From positions 1 to 64,000 of the forward strand of contig NZ_FUIH01000006.1 of the NCBI RefSeq assembly GCF_900162695.1: a stretch of 64,000 nucleotides of DNA. The letters run 5' to 3'. Shown in pieces: positions 33,344 through 41,417 of this stretch; position 1 is the first letter of the stretch; every line of letters begins with the position of its first letter. The position numbers and the translations under genes were made by a program. The DNA is from Virgibacillus siamensis. GTDB lineage: Bacteria > Bacillota > Bacilli > Bacillales > Amphibacillaceae. Under the pieces are notes generated by a model. The model was not told the DNA's origin, ran no database searches, and saw only the letters and a list, made by a program, of their open reading frames with translations.

Positions 33344-33427
33344 AGTAAGTAAATTATATAAAATCAATTTACTTACTTGTTATAAGTAAAGGGTTGTGCT
33401 ATGATTATCTATGTTGAATTCAAACTA
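33344..33427 (+). promoter_or_regulatory. Promoter with YodB-type and MhqR-type operators
   Basis: TTGTTA (33377-33382), 17 bp, TATGAT (33400-33405). TACT-N7-AGTA (33374-33388) overlaps the -35 and fits the YodB consensus. TATGTTGAATTCAAACTA (33410-33427) behind the -10 is a variant MhqR box. A 12-bp inverted repeat (AGTAAGTAAATT, 33344-33355, with AATTTACTTACT, 33366-33377) overlaps the YodB box and may also end the mhqO transcript. Confidence 0.65.
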
Positions 33428-33464
33428 AATTTTTTAACAGAACTTAATTATGGGAGGAACCAAC

Positions 33465-34046
33465 ATGTTAAATATAGGGATTATTCTTGGAAGTGTACGT
33501 CAGGGACGCAACGGGGAGGCAGTTGCCCATTGGATGAACGATTTTGCCGCTGCCCGCAATGATGATGGGGTAACATACGAACTTGTGGATTTGGCTGACT
33601 ACAATCTGCCAATGCTTGGTGCAGAGGTACCGGAATCACAGCAGCAGGAAGCAGAGTCTACTATTCAGGCATGGTCTGAAAAAATGGCGTCATTCGACGG
33701 CTACATTTTCGTTGTGCCGGAATATAATCATGCAGTAGGTGGTGCTTTAAAAAATGCACTTGATTATTTGAAACCTGAAGTAGCCAATAAAGCTGCCGGC
33801 TTGGTTGGATATGGCAGCCTTGGCGGAACACGTGCACATGAAAACCTTCGTCTTATTTTCGGTGAATTGCAGGTTGCAGACGTACAGACTGCAGTCACTT
33901 TCTCGCTTATGACGGATTTTGAAAACTTCAGTTTGTTTAAACCGGCTGCGTATCATGAAAACAATGCCAATGGAATGCTCGATCAGGTAATTGCTTGGAG
34001 TGGCGCTTTAAAAACTGTAAGAGAAAAAACAGCTGTAAATGCGTAA
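33465..34046 (+). CDS. NADPH-dependent FMN reductase/quinone reductase
   Basis: 193 residues of the flavodoxin-fold NADPH-dependent FMN reductase family: phosphate loop IILGSVRQGRNGEAVAHW near residues 6-23, then FIVVPEYNHAVGGALKNALDYL-like segment (FVVPEYNHAVGGALKNALDY) near 78-97 and GLVGYGSLGGTRAHENLR. Such enzymes reduce quinones and azo dyes by two electrons. ATG at 33465 follows GGGAGGAAC; the in-frame ATG at 33450 lacks a site. Two quinone-type operators at its promoter support a role beside MhqO. Confidence 0.83.
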   Translation: MLNIGIILGSVRQGRNGEAVAHWMNDFAAARNDDGVTYELVDLADYNLPMLGAEVPESQQQEAESTIQAWSEKMASFDGYIFVVPEYNHAVGGALKNALDYLKPEVANKAAGLVGYGSLGGTRAHENLRLIFGELQVADVQTAVTFSLMTDFENFSLFKPAAYHENNANGMLDQVIAWSGALKTVREKTAVNA

Positions 34047-34056
34047 CCTTTTTATT

Positions 34057-34091
34057 AAACGGATGTCTATCACATAGATGTCCGTTTTTTA
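34057..34091 (+). terminator. Terminator of the FMN reductase gene
   Basis: AAACGGA and TCTAT pair with ATAGA and TCCGTTT across a 2-nt mismatch, followed by TTT. Confidence 0.75.
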
Positions 34092-34158
34092 GATTGGTTA
34101 AAATTACCTGAATCAACTACAATGAAAATATACGAATTCATTAAAGGAGGCTGAAATT

Positions 34159-34503
34159 ATGACTGCATTAAAAGAGCTTCAGGCGACAGACGAACTGGAA
34201 CAGATATGGCAGGAGTCTATGGAAAACCCTGTATTATTATTCAAACATAGTACAACTTGTCCAATCAGTGCGGGTGCATTCAAGGAATATCAATCGTTTC
34301 TGGAATCCGCCTCAGGTGATTTGTATGGCTATATGGTGAAAGTAATTGAAAGCCGGAATGTCTCTAATAAAATTGCTGATGAAACAAACATCAAACATGA
34401 ATCCCCGCAAATTTTTCTGATTAAAAATAAAAAGGTGCTGTGGAATACCTCACATTCGAAGATAACAGCAGGCTCTATAAGGGAAGCGTTAGAACAGGTA
34501 TAA
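34159..34503 (+). CDS. ytxJ: Monothiol bacilliredoxin BrxC/YtxJ
   Basis: 114 residues with a thioredoxin-like fold. The active site TTCPISAGAF near residues 35-44 carries one cysteine, as in YtxJ (BrxC). KHESPQIFLIKNKKVLWNTSH supplies the cis-proline strand. It removes bacillithiol from proteins oxidised under thiol stress, so it fits the quinone-stress genes just upstream. AAAGGAGG precedes the ATG. It has its own possible promoter (TTGGTT, 18 bp, TACAAT). Confidence 0.9.
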   Translation: MTALKELQATDELEQIWQESMENPVLLFKHSTTCPISAGAFKEYQSFLESASGDLYGYMVKVIESRNVSNKIADETNIKHESPQIFLIKNKKVLWNTSHSKITAGSIREALEQV

Positions 34504-34566
34504 ACATAAACGGAAGAGATTTGCACAATTACTCGGATCATTCCCTTGTAACGGCAACCCTTATGT

Positions 34567-34604
34567 TATAAAATCCCCCGCAGTATTTCGCCGCGGGGGA
34601 TTAA
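34567..34604. terminator. Bidirectional terminator
   Basis: AATCCCCCGC (34572-34581) pairs with GCGGGGGATT (34593-34602); it lies between ytxJ and the convergent nucleotidase gene. Confidence 0.8.
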
Positions 34605-34608
34605 CAGA

Positions 34609-36867
34609 TTATTCTTTTTTCCAATTGTTAAGAAGCTCATTTGCACTGCTGTTCAGTGCATCTTTTGCCTCGGCAGTAATAAATTTAGCCATTGCTTTAT
34701 TGTTTAAGTGTTTCAGGAACCCTTCCACTTTTTTCACAGCCTGCTTTTGATGTCCCTTATCCAGCTGATGTGCCGCTTGTTTTAGCTTATTTTGGAGCTG
34801 AACTGCTAACGGATGTTCAACGGAACCGTCCGCAACGAATGCTGCAACATCTTCCTGAAGTCCTGATAGGGTTACAGGTTCCTCTGTTTCTTCAGCGGAA
34901 AGATCAATAGCAAATTTGGCAAATCCATTTGTGCCTTCACCAACATAGGAAACATTTCCATCCTGTTGAATGAATTGTTGTGCATCAGGGGATGACTGGA
35001 AGGTCAGTTCCGGATCGCCTTCCATTGCTGCAAATGACCAGTTTCCATCCGCTGATGGGTCAATAGTGCCATTATCCTGAATGTATTCAATGATTGCCTG
35101 TCTGTTCTGAATTTGTGGTGACAGAACAATTTGGCTGCCATCCAGATTTGGGAAGTTTCCACCGCCGCTGGCACGATAATTGTTTGTTGCTACAAGAAAT
35201 TCCTGACTGTCCTCAACCGGCTCACCATTATATTGCAGGTTCACAATACGCTGTGCATCCGGATTTACCAGTTCGCCATCGTTACTATAGCGGGATGGTT
35301 CAGTCACATCGATTTCATACGTGAGACCGTCAATTACATCAAAGTTGTATGTTGAAAAGTCTGTATCCACCAAAGCCTGGGCCTCAGAAGCATTTGGATC
35401 AATGTGATTGAACTGTCCAGCAGACATTTCCAGCCATTGACGGACTTGTTTTCCATTCAATTTAACTACCTTTAATGTATTTGGATACACGTAAAGATCC
35501 GCTACATTTTTAATGGCAATTGGGCCTTCGGGAATATACGTGTAATAACCCGGACCACTTCGACCGCCTGCCTTGAACGGTGCTGCTGCCGACAATATCG
35601 GCAAGTCTTCATATGACGTTCCGGCTACAGCTTTTTTGGTGTACCATTTTTGTGCATTGGAAACGATTTGCACAGATGGATCATCTTTTACAAGTGCAAA
35701 ATAGCTGTAAATTGGTGCAGTTGTTTCACCGACTTTGGAACGGATATATTCCAATGTTGCCTGATGATCTTCAGAAATCGCATCAAGGATTTCCTGATCC
35801 GGTTCAACCAGCGCTTCTCCAGTTTCTTCATTATAGATCGAGCGCACCTCAGCACCGGAATCTACTATATTCCAGTCTTCACCATTCTTTTCAAGCTTCA
35901 GGTCAATTATGCCTAAATGGTTGCCCCAGTATCCCGCTTCAACTGCAGGGACCCCATTGATTGTACCGTTTTCCAAATTCACACCTGGAATACCAGCAAA
36001 TGAATCACCTGGAAATACCTCATGGGCATGTCCAAACATAATCGCATCGATACCTTCCACTTCTGTTAGATTATAGGTCGCGTTTTCTTCGCGTTCCTGT
36101 AATTCCACCGATCCCAATCCGGAGTGAGGAATCGCTACAATAATGTCGGCTCCTGCTTCTTTCATCATTGGAACGTACTTTTGTGCAGATTCATAAATAC
36201 CTTTTGTAATTACTTTTCCTTCCAGATTGGCGCGATCCCACTGCATGATTTGCGGCGGAACAAAACCAATCACCCCTACATCAACAGTTTGCGTGTTGCC
36301 ATTTGTATCGGTGACCTCTTTATGTAAGATTCTGTAGGGTTCAAAAAATGGCTTGTCATTTGTTGGGTCATTGTCCCCGTCATCATAATAAACGTTCGCA
36401 TTGACATATGGGAAATTAGCATCATCAATTGCTTCTTTCAAATAATCAATACCATAGTTGAATTCATGGTTTCCGATGTTTGCCATGTCATAATTTAATA
36501 GATTCATAGCCTTGTAGACAGGATGTACTTCCCCTTCTTCCAGTCCGTTTCGCGCTACATAATCACCAAGCGGATTTCCTTGGATCAGGTCGCCATTATC
36601 AAACAGCATACTGTTTTCAACTTCGCCGCGGGCCTCTTTGATGCGCGTTGCTGTCATGGCCAGACCGAATTCATTTGTCGATTCGTCCTGATAATAGTTA
36701 TAGTTTGCCAAGTGCACATGGATATCTGTTGTCTCCATCAGCCGCAAATTGACAATACTGCTGTCTGCTGTTGACGCTGCGTTGGAAGTATATCCACCCA
36801 GCGGGGTAAAAAGCAGTAATATTGCCATGAATGTGAAGATAACTTTCCACATTTTAGGTCGATTCAT
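34609..36867 (-). CDS. cpdB: Secreted 2',3'-cyclic-nucleotide phosphodiesterase/3'-nucleotidase with FIMAH tail
   Basis: 752 residues: signal peptide (WKVIFTFMAILLLFTPLGGY), calcineurin-like phosphoesterase domain with TTDIHVHL, LFDNGDLIQGNPLGD, NIGNHEFNYG, IPHSGLG and MFGHAHEVFPG (dimetal ligands), then a 5'-nucleotidase C-terminal domain with GPGYYTYI and NNYRASGGGNFP. The last 85 residues (LSGLQEDVAAFVADGSV, FLKHLNNKAMAKFITAEAKD) form a helical FIMAH-type domain, probably for cell-surface attachment. It lacks an LPxTG signal. It likely scavenges phosphate and nucleosides from extracellular nucleotides. ATG at 36867 follows GAAAGGGG. Confidence 0.88.
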   Translation of the reverse strand: MNRPKMWKVIFTFMAILLLFTPLGGYTSNAASTADSSIVNLRLMETTDIHVHLANYNYYQDESTNEFGLAMTATRIKEARGEVENSMLFDNGDLIQGNPLGDYVARNGLEEGEVHPVYKAMNLLNYDMANIGNHEFNYGIDYLKEAIDDANFPYVNANVYYDDGDNDPTNDKPFFEPYRILHKEVTDTNGNTQTVDVGVIGFVPPQIMQWDRANLEGKVITKGIYESAQKYVPMMKEAGADIIVAIPHSGLGSVELQEREENATYNLTEVEGIDAIMFGHAHEVFPGDSFAGIPGVNLENGTINGVPAVEAGYWGNHLGIIDLKLEKNGEDWNIVDSGAEVRSIYNEETGEALVEPDQEILDAISEDHQATLEYIRSKVGETTAPIYSYFALVKDDPSVQIVSNAQKWYTKKAVAGTSYEDLPILSAAAPFKAGGRSGPGYYTYIPEGPIAIKNVADLYVYPNTLKVVKLNGKQVRQWLEMSAGQFNHIDPNASEAQALVDTDFSTYNFDVIDGLTYEIDVTEPSRYSNDGELVNPDAQRIVNLQYNGEPVEDSQEFLVATNNYRASGGGNFPNLDGSQIVLSPQIQNRQAIIEYIQDNGTIDPSADGNWSFAAMEGDPELTFQSSPDAQQFIQQDGNVSYVGEGTNGFAKFAIDLSAEETEEPVTLSGLQEDVAAFVADGSVEHPLAVQLQNKLKQAAHQLDKGHQKQAVKKVEGFLKHLNNKAMAKFITAEAKDALNSSANELLNNWKKE

Positions 36868-37015
36868 AGTGTAACCCCTTTCAAAAAATTGTCACATTTA
36901 GATTAAAGGAAAACTAGGAAAAAATAAATAGGTTAATAGACCTGGGTATATGGAACTAACATAAAAATGATATGTTATGATAGGGAAAGTTACCGAAAAA
37001 GGAGTTCGATTTTAC

Positions 37016-37687
37016 ATGTCCATACCAATTTTATATGAAGATAACCATTTGCTCGTTGTGGAAAAGCCGGTTAATGTTCCAGTTCAGGGGGATCAAAGTG
37101 GTGATGAAGATATGCACACGTTATTAAAAAAGGACCTGAAAATACGCTATCAGAAGCCGGGAAACGTTTATCTTGGACTTGTTCATCGGCTGGACCGTCC
37201 AGTCGGTGGTGTAATGGTTTTTGCCAAGACATCAAAAGCGGCATCCCGTTTGTCAGATGCCGTTCGGCGAAACGCATTCACTAAAACGTATATGGCAGTG
37301 GTGCGCGGTATTCTATCTGAGAAAAATAAACGTCTGGAGCATTTTCTTTATAAAGATCGCCGGGAAAACAAAGTATATGCCGTCAGTTCCAATCATAAAC
37401 AGGCGAAAAAAGCATTGCTGGAGTATGAAGTAATCGGGGAAAAAGATTCGTTGTGCCAGCTTAGGATTAACCTGATAACAGGTCGCCCGCATCAGATTCG
37501 TGTGCAGCTTGCCGAATCAGGGCATCCATTATATGGTGACCAGAAATACGGGCAGCATGTTAACAAAAAAGGCCAGCAGATTGCATTATGGTCACATAAG
37601 CTGGCATTTGAACATCCAACAAAAAAAGAAATGATGGAATTCACATCGAATCCGCCTGAAGCTTCTCCCTGGGATATGTTCCAATAA
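37016..37687 (+). CDS. RluA-family pseudouridine synthase
   Basis: 223 residues without an S4 domain. It begins MSIPILYEDNHLLVVEKPVN and has the catalytic HRLDRPVGGVMVFAKTSKAAS (Asp in HRLDRP near residue 61), GRPHQIRVQLAESGHPLYGDQKYG and the end NPPEASPWDMF. The RNA target (tRNA or 23S rRNA uridine) is not deducible. ATG at 37016 follows AAGGAG at a slightly long distance (11 nt). Terminator downstream. Confidence 0.88.
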   Translation: MSIPILYEDNHLLVVEKPVNVPVQGDQSGDEDMHTLLKKDLKIRYQKPGNVYLGLVHRLDRPVGGVMVFAKTSKAASRLSDAVRRNAFTKTYMAVVRGILSEKNKRLEHFLYKDRRENKVYAVSSNHKQAKKALLEYEVIGEKDSLCQLRINLITGRPHQIRVQLAESGHPLYGDQKYGQHVNKKGQQIALWSHKLAFEHPTKKEMMEFTSNPPEASPWDMFQ

Positions 37688-37724
37688 AAAATCCCCGGCG
37701 GTCTTAACTTCCCGGGGATGTTGT
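37688..37724. terminator. Bidirectional terminator between the pseudouridine synthase and pdxK genes
   Basis: ATCCCCGG pairs with CCGGGGAT (37691-37698 with 37712-37719), with AAAAA on one side and TGTTGT on the other. Confidence 0.7.
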
Positions 37725-37728
37725 CAGT

Positions 37729-38538
37729 TTATTTTTTGAATTGATTGTATGCTCCATGCATAACCGGACCGACATATTCATTCATCTTCCAGCCGTGTGC
37801 AATTGCTGCAGTGACAAATTCTTTTGCCTTTTCGACCGATTCTTTGACTGCCAGTCCGTTCGCAAGATTGGCTGTCGTTGCGGCAGCGAATGTGCAACCG
37901 GCACCATGGTTGTATGTTGTGTCAATTTTCTCCGTTTCCAGCACCGTAAAGTCTTTTCCATCATAGAAAAGATCAATTGCTTTTTCATGATCAAACGCTT
38001 TTCCGCCTTTAATGACGACGTTTTTAGCACCAAGCTCATGAATTTTTACAGCTGCTTCTTTCATGCCGTCCGTTGTTTTAATTGGACCATTTTGTGCAAG
38101 CTGTCCAGCTTCGAACAGGTTTGGTGTAGTCAGTGTTGCCCGCGGCAGAAGTACTTCACGCATGGCATCGGTGTTCTCCGGCTGCAGTACTTCGTCTTCC
38201 CCTTTACAAACCATAACAGGATCCAGCACAAACTTGTCCAGTTTATATTCATCAATTTTCCGGGCGCCAAGTTCAATAATCTCAACAGATCCGAGCATAC
38301 CTGTTTTCATGGCATCAACACCAACTGACAGGATTGTGTCCAGTTGTTTTCCTACGATATTTACATCAATTGGATATACACCATGGCTCCAATTGTCAGC
38401 AGGATCCATGGTTACGATTGATGTCAGAGCGGTCATGCCATAAACTCCATGCTCCTGAAATGTTTTCAGATCTGCCTGTATACCTGCACCGCCGCTTGAA
38501 TCAGACCCGGCAAGTGTTAATGTTTTCTTCATAGACAT
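37729..38538 (-). CDS. pdxK: Pyridoxine/hydroxymethylpyrimidine kinase PdxK
   Basis: 269 residues of the ribokinase-like ThiD/PdxK family: AGSDSSGGAGIQADLKTFQEHGVYGM at the N-terminus (substrate and glycine-rich turn), DPVMVCKGEDEVL, TPNLFEAGQLA, VVIKGGKAFDHEKAID and the catalytic YNHGAGCTFAAATTANLANG. The MVCKG segment resembles Bacillus PdxK, which phosphorylates pyridoxine to the B6 vitamer phosphate, more than ThiD of the thi operon. Start set at the second ATG (38538), six bases after GGAGGT; the upstream ATG abuts that site. Confidence 0.87.
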   Translation of the reverse strand: MSMKKTLTLAGSDSSGGAGIQADLKTFQEHGVYGMTALTSIVTMDPADNWSHGVYPIDVNIVGKQLDTILSVGVDAMKTGMLGSVEIIELGARKIDEYKLDKFVLDPVMVCKGEDEVLQPENTDAMREVLLPRATLTTPNLFEAGQLAQNGPIKTTDGMKEAAVKIHELGAKNVVIKGGKAFDHEKAIDLFYDGKDFTVLETEKIDTTYNHGAGCTFAAATTANLANGLAVKESVEKAKEFVTAAIAHGWKMNEYVGPVMHGAYNQFKK

Positions 38539-38807
38539 ATGCATACCTCCGAAACTTCAATTTGGAATTTTATATCTAATAATAGATTATAACAGATGTG
38601 GCGGGAAAAAAAGTATGAAGGGTTTTGAGGGAAAAACGTTCACAGGTGCATGTAGCAAATAATGGCTGCAATACAGATGCAAATTTTTCGTATCAACCGC
38701 ATTTGGCACCTCCATGTTGATGATTCTATCACCATAAATGATACAATAGGATGATGAATTCATTGTTTCATTACAGTAAAAATTTCGTAAAGTTCGGTGG
38801 GGAATGT

Positions 38808-39446
38808 ATGCAGGATTTCGATTGGATGTATAGAAGCTTATATGAATATTACGGTCCACAACACTGGTGGCCAGCGGAAACGGTCTTTGAAATGCTGATT
38901 GGGGCCATACTTGTCCAAAACACAAGCTGGCGCAATGTGGAAAAGGCAATTATTAAAGTGAAGCCATATATGGAACCGGAATTGATGTATCATTTGCAGG
39001 AATGGAAGCTTGCAGAATTGATCCAGTCAAGTGGTTTTTTCAATATAAAAGCAAAACGGATTAAAGCATTTCTGGAATGGTTTAAGCGGTATGATTTCGA
39101 TGTCAGGCAAATCAGGGAATTGGACGGGATTCGTATACGGGAAGAATTACTCGATATTAAAGGGATCGGACGTGAAACGGCAGATGTAATGCTGGTATAT
39201 GCATTTGAAAAACCGGTATTTGTAGCAGATGGGTATGCAAGACGAATATTTGATCGTTACGGATTTGATATGCCGGCAGCATATGACGATTTTCGAAGGC
39301 AAGTTGAAGCACGAATGACGTATGAATTGCATGTGTTCAAGGAATTTCATGCGCTGCTTGTAGAACATGCAAAGTCATACTGTAAAAAACGTCCCATCTG
39401 CGGGACATGTCCATTGCAACACAATTGTATGCAGCGGATAACGTGA
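38808..39446 (+). CDS. Endonuclease III-like DNA glycosylase (HhH-GPD, FeS)
   Basis: 212 residues. The helix-hairpin-helix-GPD region has LIGAILVQNTSWRNVEKAI, LLDIKGIGRETADVMLVYA and FVADGYARRIFDRYG, whose Asp is the likely catalytic residue. The C-terminal cysteines C-x5-C-x2-C-x5-C (YCKKRPICGTCPLQHNC) bind a 4Fe-4S cluster; the first gap is one shorter than in classical Nth. No Lys is found at the beta-elimination position (TADV replaces TANV with a preceding Lys in Nth), so it is probably a monofunctional glycosylase. ATG 38808 follows GGTGGGG. Confidence 0.8.
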   Translation: MQDFDWMYRSLYEYYGPQHWWPAETVFEMLIGAILVQNTSWRNVEKAIIKVKPYMEPELMYHLQEWKLAELIQSSGFFNIKAKRIKAFLEWFKRYDFDVRQIRELDGIRIREELLDIKGIGRETADVMLVYAFEKPVFVADGYARRIFDRYGFDMPAAYDDFRRQVEARMTYELHVFKEFHALLVEHAKSYCKKRPICGTCPLQHNCMQRIT

Positions 39447-39603
39447 GTTACGGAGGAGTGCTCCGTCTGAAGTCGCATTTGACCTGCATTATCAGCACGA
39501 TAATTATTATGTAAAATTTCAACCAAAAAGCCGACAACAGAAAGCGTTTGGCGCAGTAACATATAAAGTGTGTTCATTGAGATCCGGAAAAGGAGGATGA
39601 AAG

Positions 39604-39723
39604 ATGATGTACTTTAACCCTGCTGTTTACAGGTATGTTGCTGAAGCCCGCATAAAAAGATTACAAAAAAATACATGGCGGAACCTTTTTAAAAAGAACA
39701 GAAATAAACACAAAGGCTTCTAA
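39604..39723 (+). CDS. 39-residue basic micro-protein
   Basis: A short frame begins MMYFNPAVYRYVAEARIKRL and ends in a Lys/Arg/Asn-rich tail (KKNRNKHKGF). It has an excellent ribosome binding site (AAAAGGAGGATG, 6-7 nt upstream), and its stop lies in the stem of a terminator (39712-39738), a sign of a real terminal gene. It has no transmembrane segment. I do not recognise it. Confidence 0.55.
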   Translation: MMYFNPAVYRYVAEARIKRLQKNTWRNLFKKNRNKHKGF

Positions 39724-39738
39724 ATAGAAGTCTTTTTT
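39712..39738 (+). terminator. Terminator overlapping the micro-protein stop codon
   Basis: AAAGGCTTCT pairs with AGAAGTCTTT, followed by TTT. Confidence 0.8.
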
Positions 39739-39753
39739 ATTGTCTTTATGACA

Positions 39754-39801
39754 TTGACCGGGGTGGTCTAAGATGTTATATTATAATCGACCGTATTGGT
39801 C
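39754..39801 (+). promoter_or_regulatory. TetR promoter with two 13-bp operators
   Basis: TTGACC (39754-39759), 17 bp, TATATT (39777-39782). Two palindromes GACC-N5-GGTC (39756-39768 and 39789-39801), both followed by TA, flank the -10 with centres 33 bp apart (three helical turns). The first covers the -35, the second the start region. Autorepression by the TetR protein encoded 61 bp downstream is the natural reading. Confidence 0.7.
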
Positions 39802-39861
39802 TAGTGACTGGCACCACCCGGATTTTGTCGAATAATATTAGATGTAAAGGGGTGAAATGTC

Positions 39862-40485
39862 ATTTCAGATAAATTCGAATCAGTTGATGAAGCAAAACAA
39901 CAGCGGATCATTAATGCTGCGCTGGAGGAATTTGCGGAGAATGGATATGAGCGTGCATCAACAAATCAAATAATTAAAAATGCCGGGATTGGAAAAGGAA
40001 TGCTTTTCTATTATTTCGGCAGTAAAAAAGAATTGTATCATTATCTGGTATCGTATGCGCTGGATGTGACGGAACATGAGTATTTATCATTAATCGATAT
40101 GAATGAAACAGATTTTATCAAGCGCCTTAAGCATGCCACACATATTAAGATGAAATGCTTTGTGGAGAATCCCAGTGTATTTAATTTTCTTGGAACATTT
40201 TTACTTCATCATGATACCGATTTACCGGAAAACTTGGAAAAACGATATGAACAATTAATGGAACAGGGACAGGATATTATGTATGCAAACATCGACAAAT
40301 CACTATTCAGGGAAGATGTTGATGTGAAGAAAGCATTCAAATTGATCCAGTGGGCATTGGATGGCTATCAGAATGAAATTATTGCACGATTGAAGGGGGA
40401 GAAAATGACGGACGTCGATTTCACTCCATACTGGGAAGAGTTTTACGGGTATCTTGATGTATTAAAGAAATGCTTTTACCAATAA
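39862..40485 (+). CDS. TetR/AcrR regulator with probable ATT start codon
   Basis: 207 residues. The TetR helix-turn-helix region is complete only if translation starts upstream of the first in-frame ATG (40000): RIINAALEEFAENGYERASTNQIIKNAGIGKGMLFYYFGSKKELYHYL. The frame is closed by TGA at 39853, leaving ATT at 39862 (giving MSDKFESVDEAKQQR) nine bases after AAAGGGG as the best start. The C-terminal ligand domain is normal in length. It precedes an ABC exporter by 14 bp and is probably its repressor. Confidence 0.8.
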   Translation: MSDKFESVDEAKQQRIINAALEEFAENGYERASTNQIIKNAGIGKGMLFYYFGSKKELYHYLVSYALDVTEHEYLSLIDMNETDFIKRLKHATHIKMKCFVENPSVFNFLGTFLLHHDTDLPENLEKRYEQLMEQGQDIMYANIDKSLFREDVDVKKAFKLIQWALDGYQNEIIARLKGEKMTDVDFTPYWEEFYGYLDVLKKCFYQ

Positions 40486-40499
40486 GAGGAGGGTTCTGA

Positions 40500-41417
40500 T
40501 TGACGGTATTGCGGACAGCTGGTTTAACAAAGAAGTTTGGTAAATTTGTTGCTTTGGATGGGGTTAACATGGAAGTGAATAAGGGAGAAGTGTACGGGTT
40601 TATTGGACCGAACGGGGCTGGAAAGTCCACTACAATCCGTATACTGCTGGGAATATTAAAGGCAACTTCAGGGGAAGCACAGATATTCGGTAAGGATGTT
40701 TGGAAGGAAGCAGTTGATATTCACAAGCGGATTGCTTATGTCCCAGGTGATGTAAATCTGTGGCCGAACTTGACCGGCGGGGAAGTAATTGACCTTTTCG
40801 TTAAACTGCGCGGGTCCAATCATAAAAGCAGGCGCGAAGAACTGATAAAGCAGTTTGATCTTGATCCAACGAAAAAGTGCCGGACATATTCGAAAGGCAA
40901 CAGACAAAAAGTCGCATTGATTGCTGCTTTTTCGTCGGATGCTGATTTATATATATTGGATGAACCGACCTCAGGACTTGATCCGTTGATGGAACGAGTT
41001 TTTCAGGAATGTGTAATGGACGCAAAACAGGCTGGAAAAAGTATTCTTCTTTCCAGTCATATTTTGTCAGAGGTGGAGAAGCTTTGTGACACTGTCGGCA
41101 TCATACGACAGGGGAAAATAATAGAAAGCGGTTCTTTGAGTGATTTGCGTCATCTGACAAGAACGAATTTACTTGTTGAGACAAAGGAACCGCTGCATTC
41201 GCTGGAAACCATGCACGGTGTTCATGATGTGGAAGCAAAAGAACATGCTCTTTCCTTTCAGGTGGATACAGAAAAACTTGATAAGGTGATGAAGCATATT
41301 AGTCAGTTTGGGGTGGTGAAACTGGAGAGTGCACCACCGACCCTTGAGGATCTGTTTATGCGGCATTATGAAGGAAAAGAGACGTCTGTAAGCCATCATC
41401 ATGGAGGTGTCTCCTAA
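40500..41417 (+). CDS. ABC transporter ATPase (drug exporter type)
   Basis: 305 residues from TTG at 40500 after GAGGAGGG. Walker A GPNGAGKST near residues 38-46, signature YSKGNRQKVALIAAFSSD (YSKGN in place of LSGGQ, a common variant in this group), Walker B LYILDEPTSGLDP and the switch HILSEVEKLCD. A C-terminal extension of about 90 residues follows. It pairs with the permease whose start overlaps its stop by one base. Likely exports an amphiphilic or antibiotic compound. Confidence 0.87.
   Translation: MTVLRTAGLTKKFGKFVALDGVNMEVNKGEVYGFIGPNGAGKSTTIRILLGILKATSGEAQIFGKDVWKEAVDIHKRIAYVPGDVNLWPNLTGGEVIDLFVKLRGSNHKSRREELIKQFDLDPTKKCRTYSKGNRQKVALIAAFSSDADLYILDEPTSGLDPLMERVFQECVMDAKQAGKSILLSSHILSEVEKLCDTVGIIRQGKIIESGSLSDLRHLTRTNLLVETKEPLHSLETMHGVHDVEAKEHALSFQVDTEKLDKVMKHISQFGVVKLESAPPTLEDLFMRHYEGKETSVSHHHGGVS

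Noticed and set aside
40000..40485. TetR gene starting at the first ATG
   Set aside because: That start would remove the helix-turn-helix region, which is clearly encoded upstream in the same frame.
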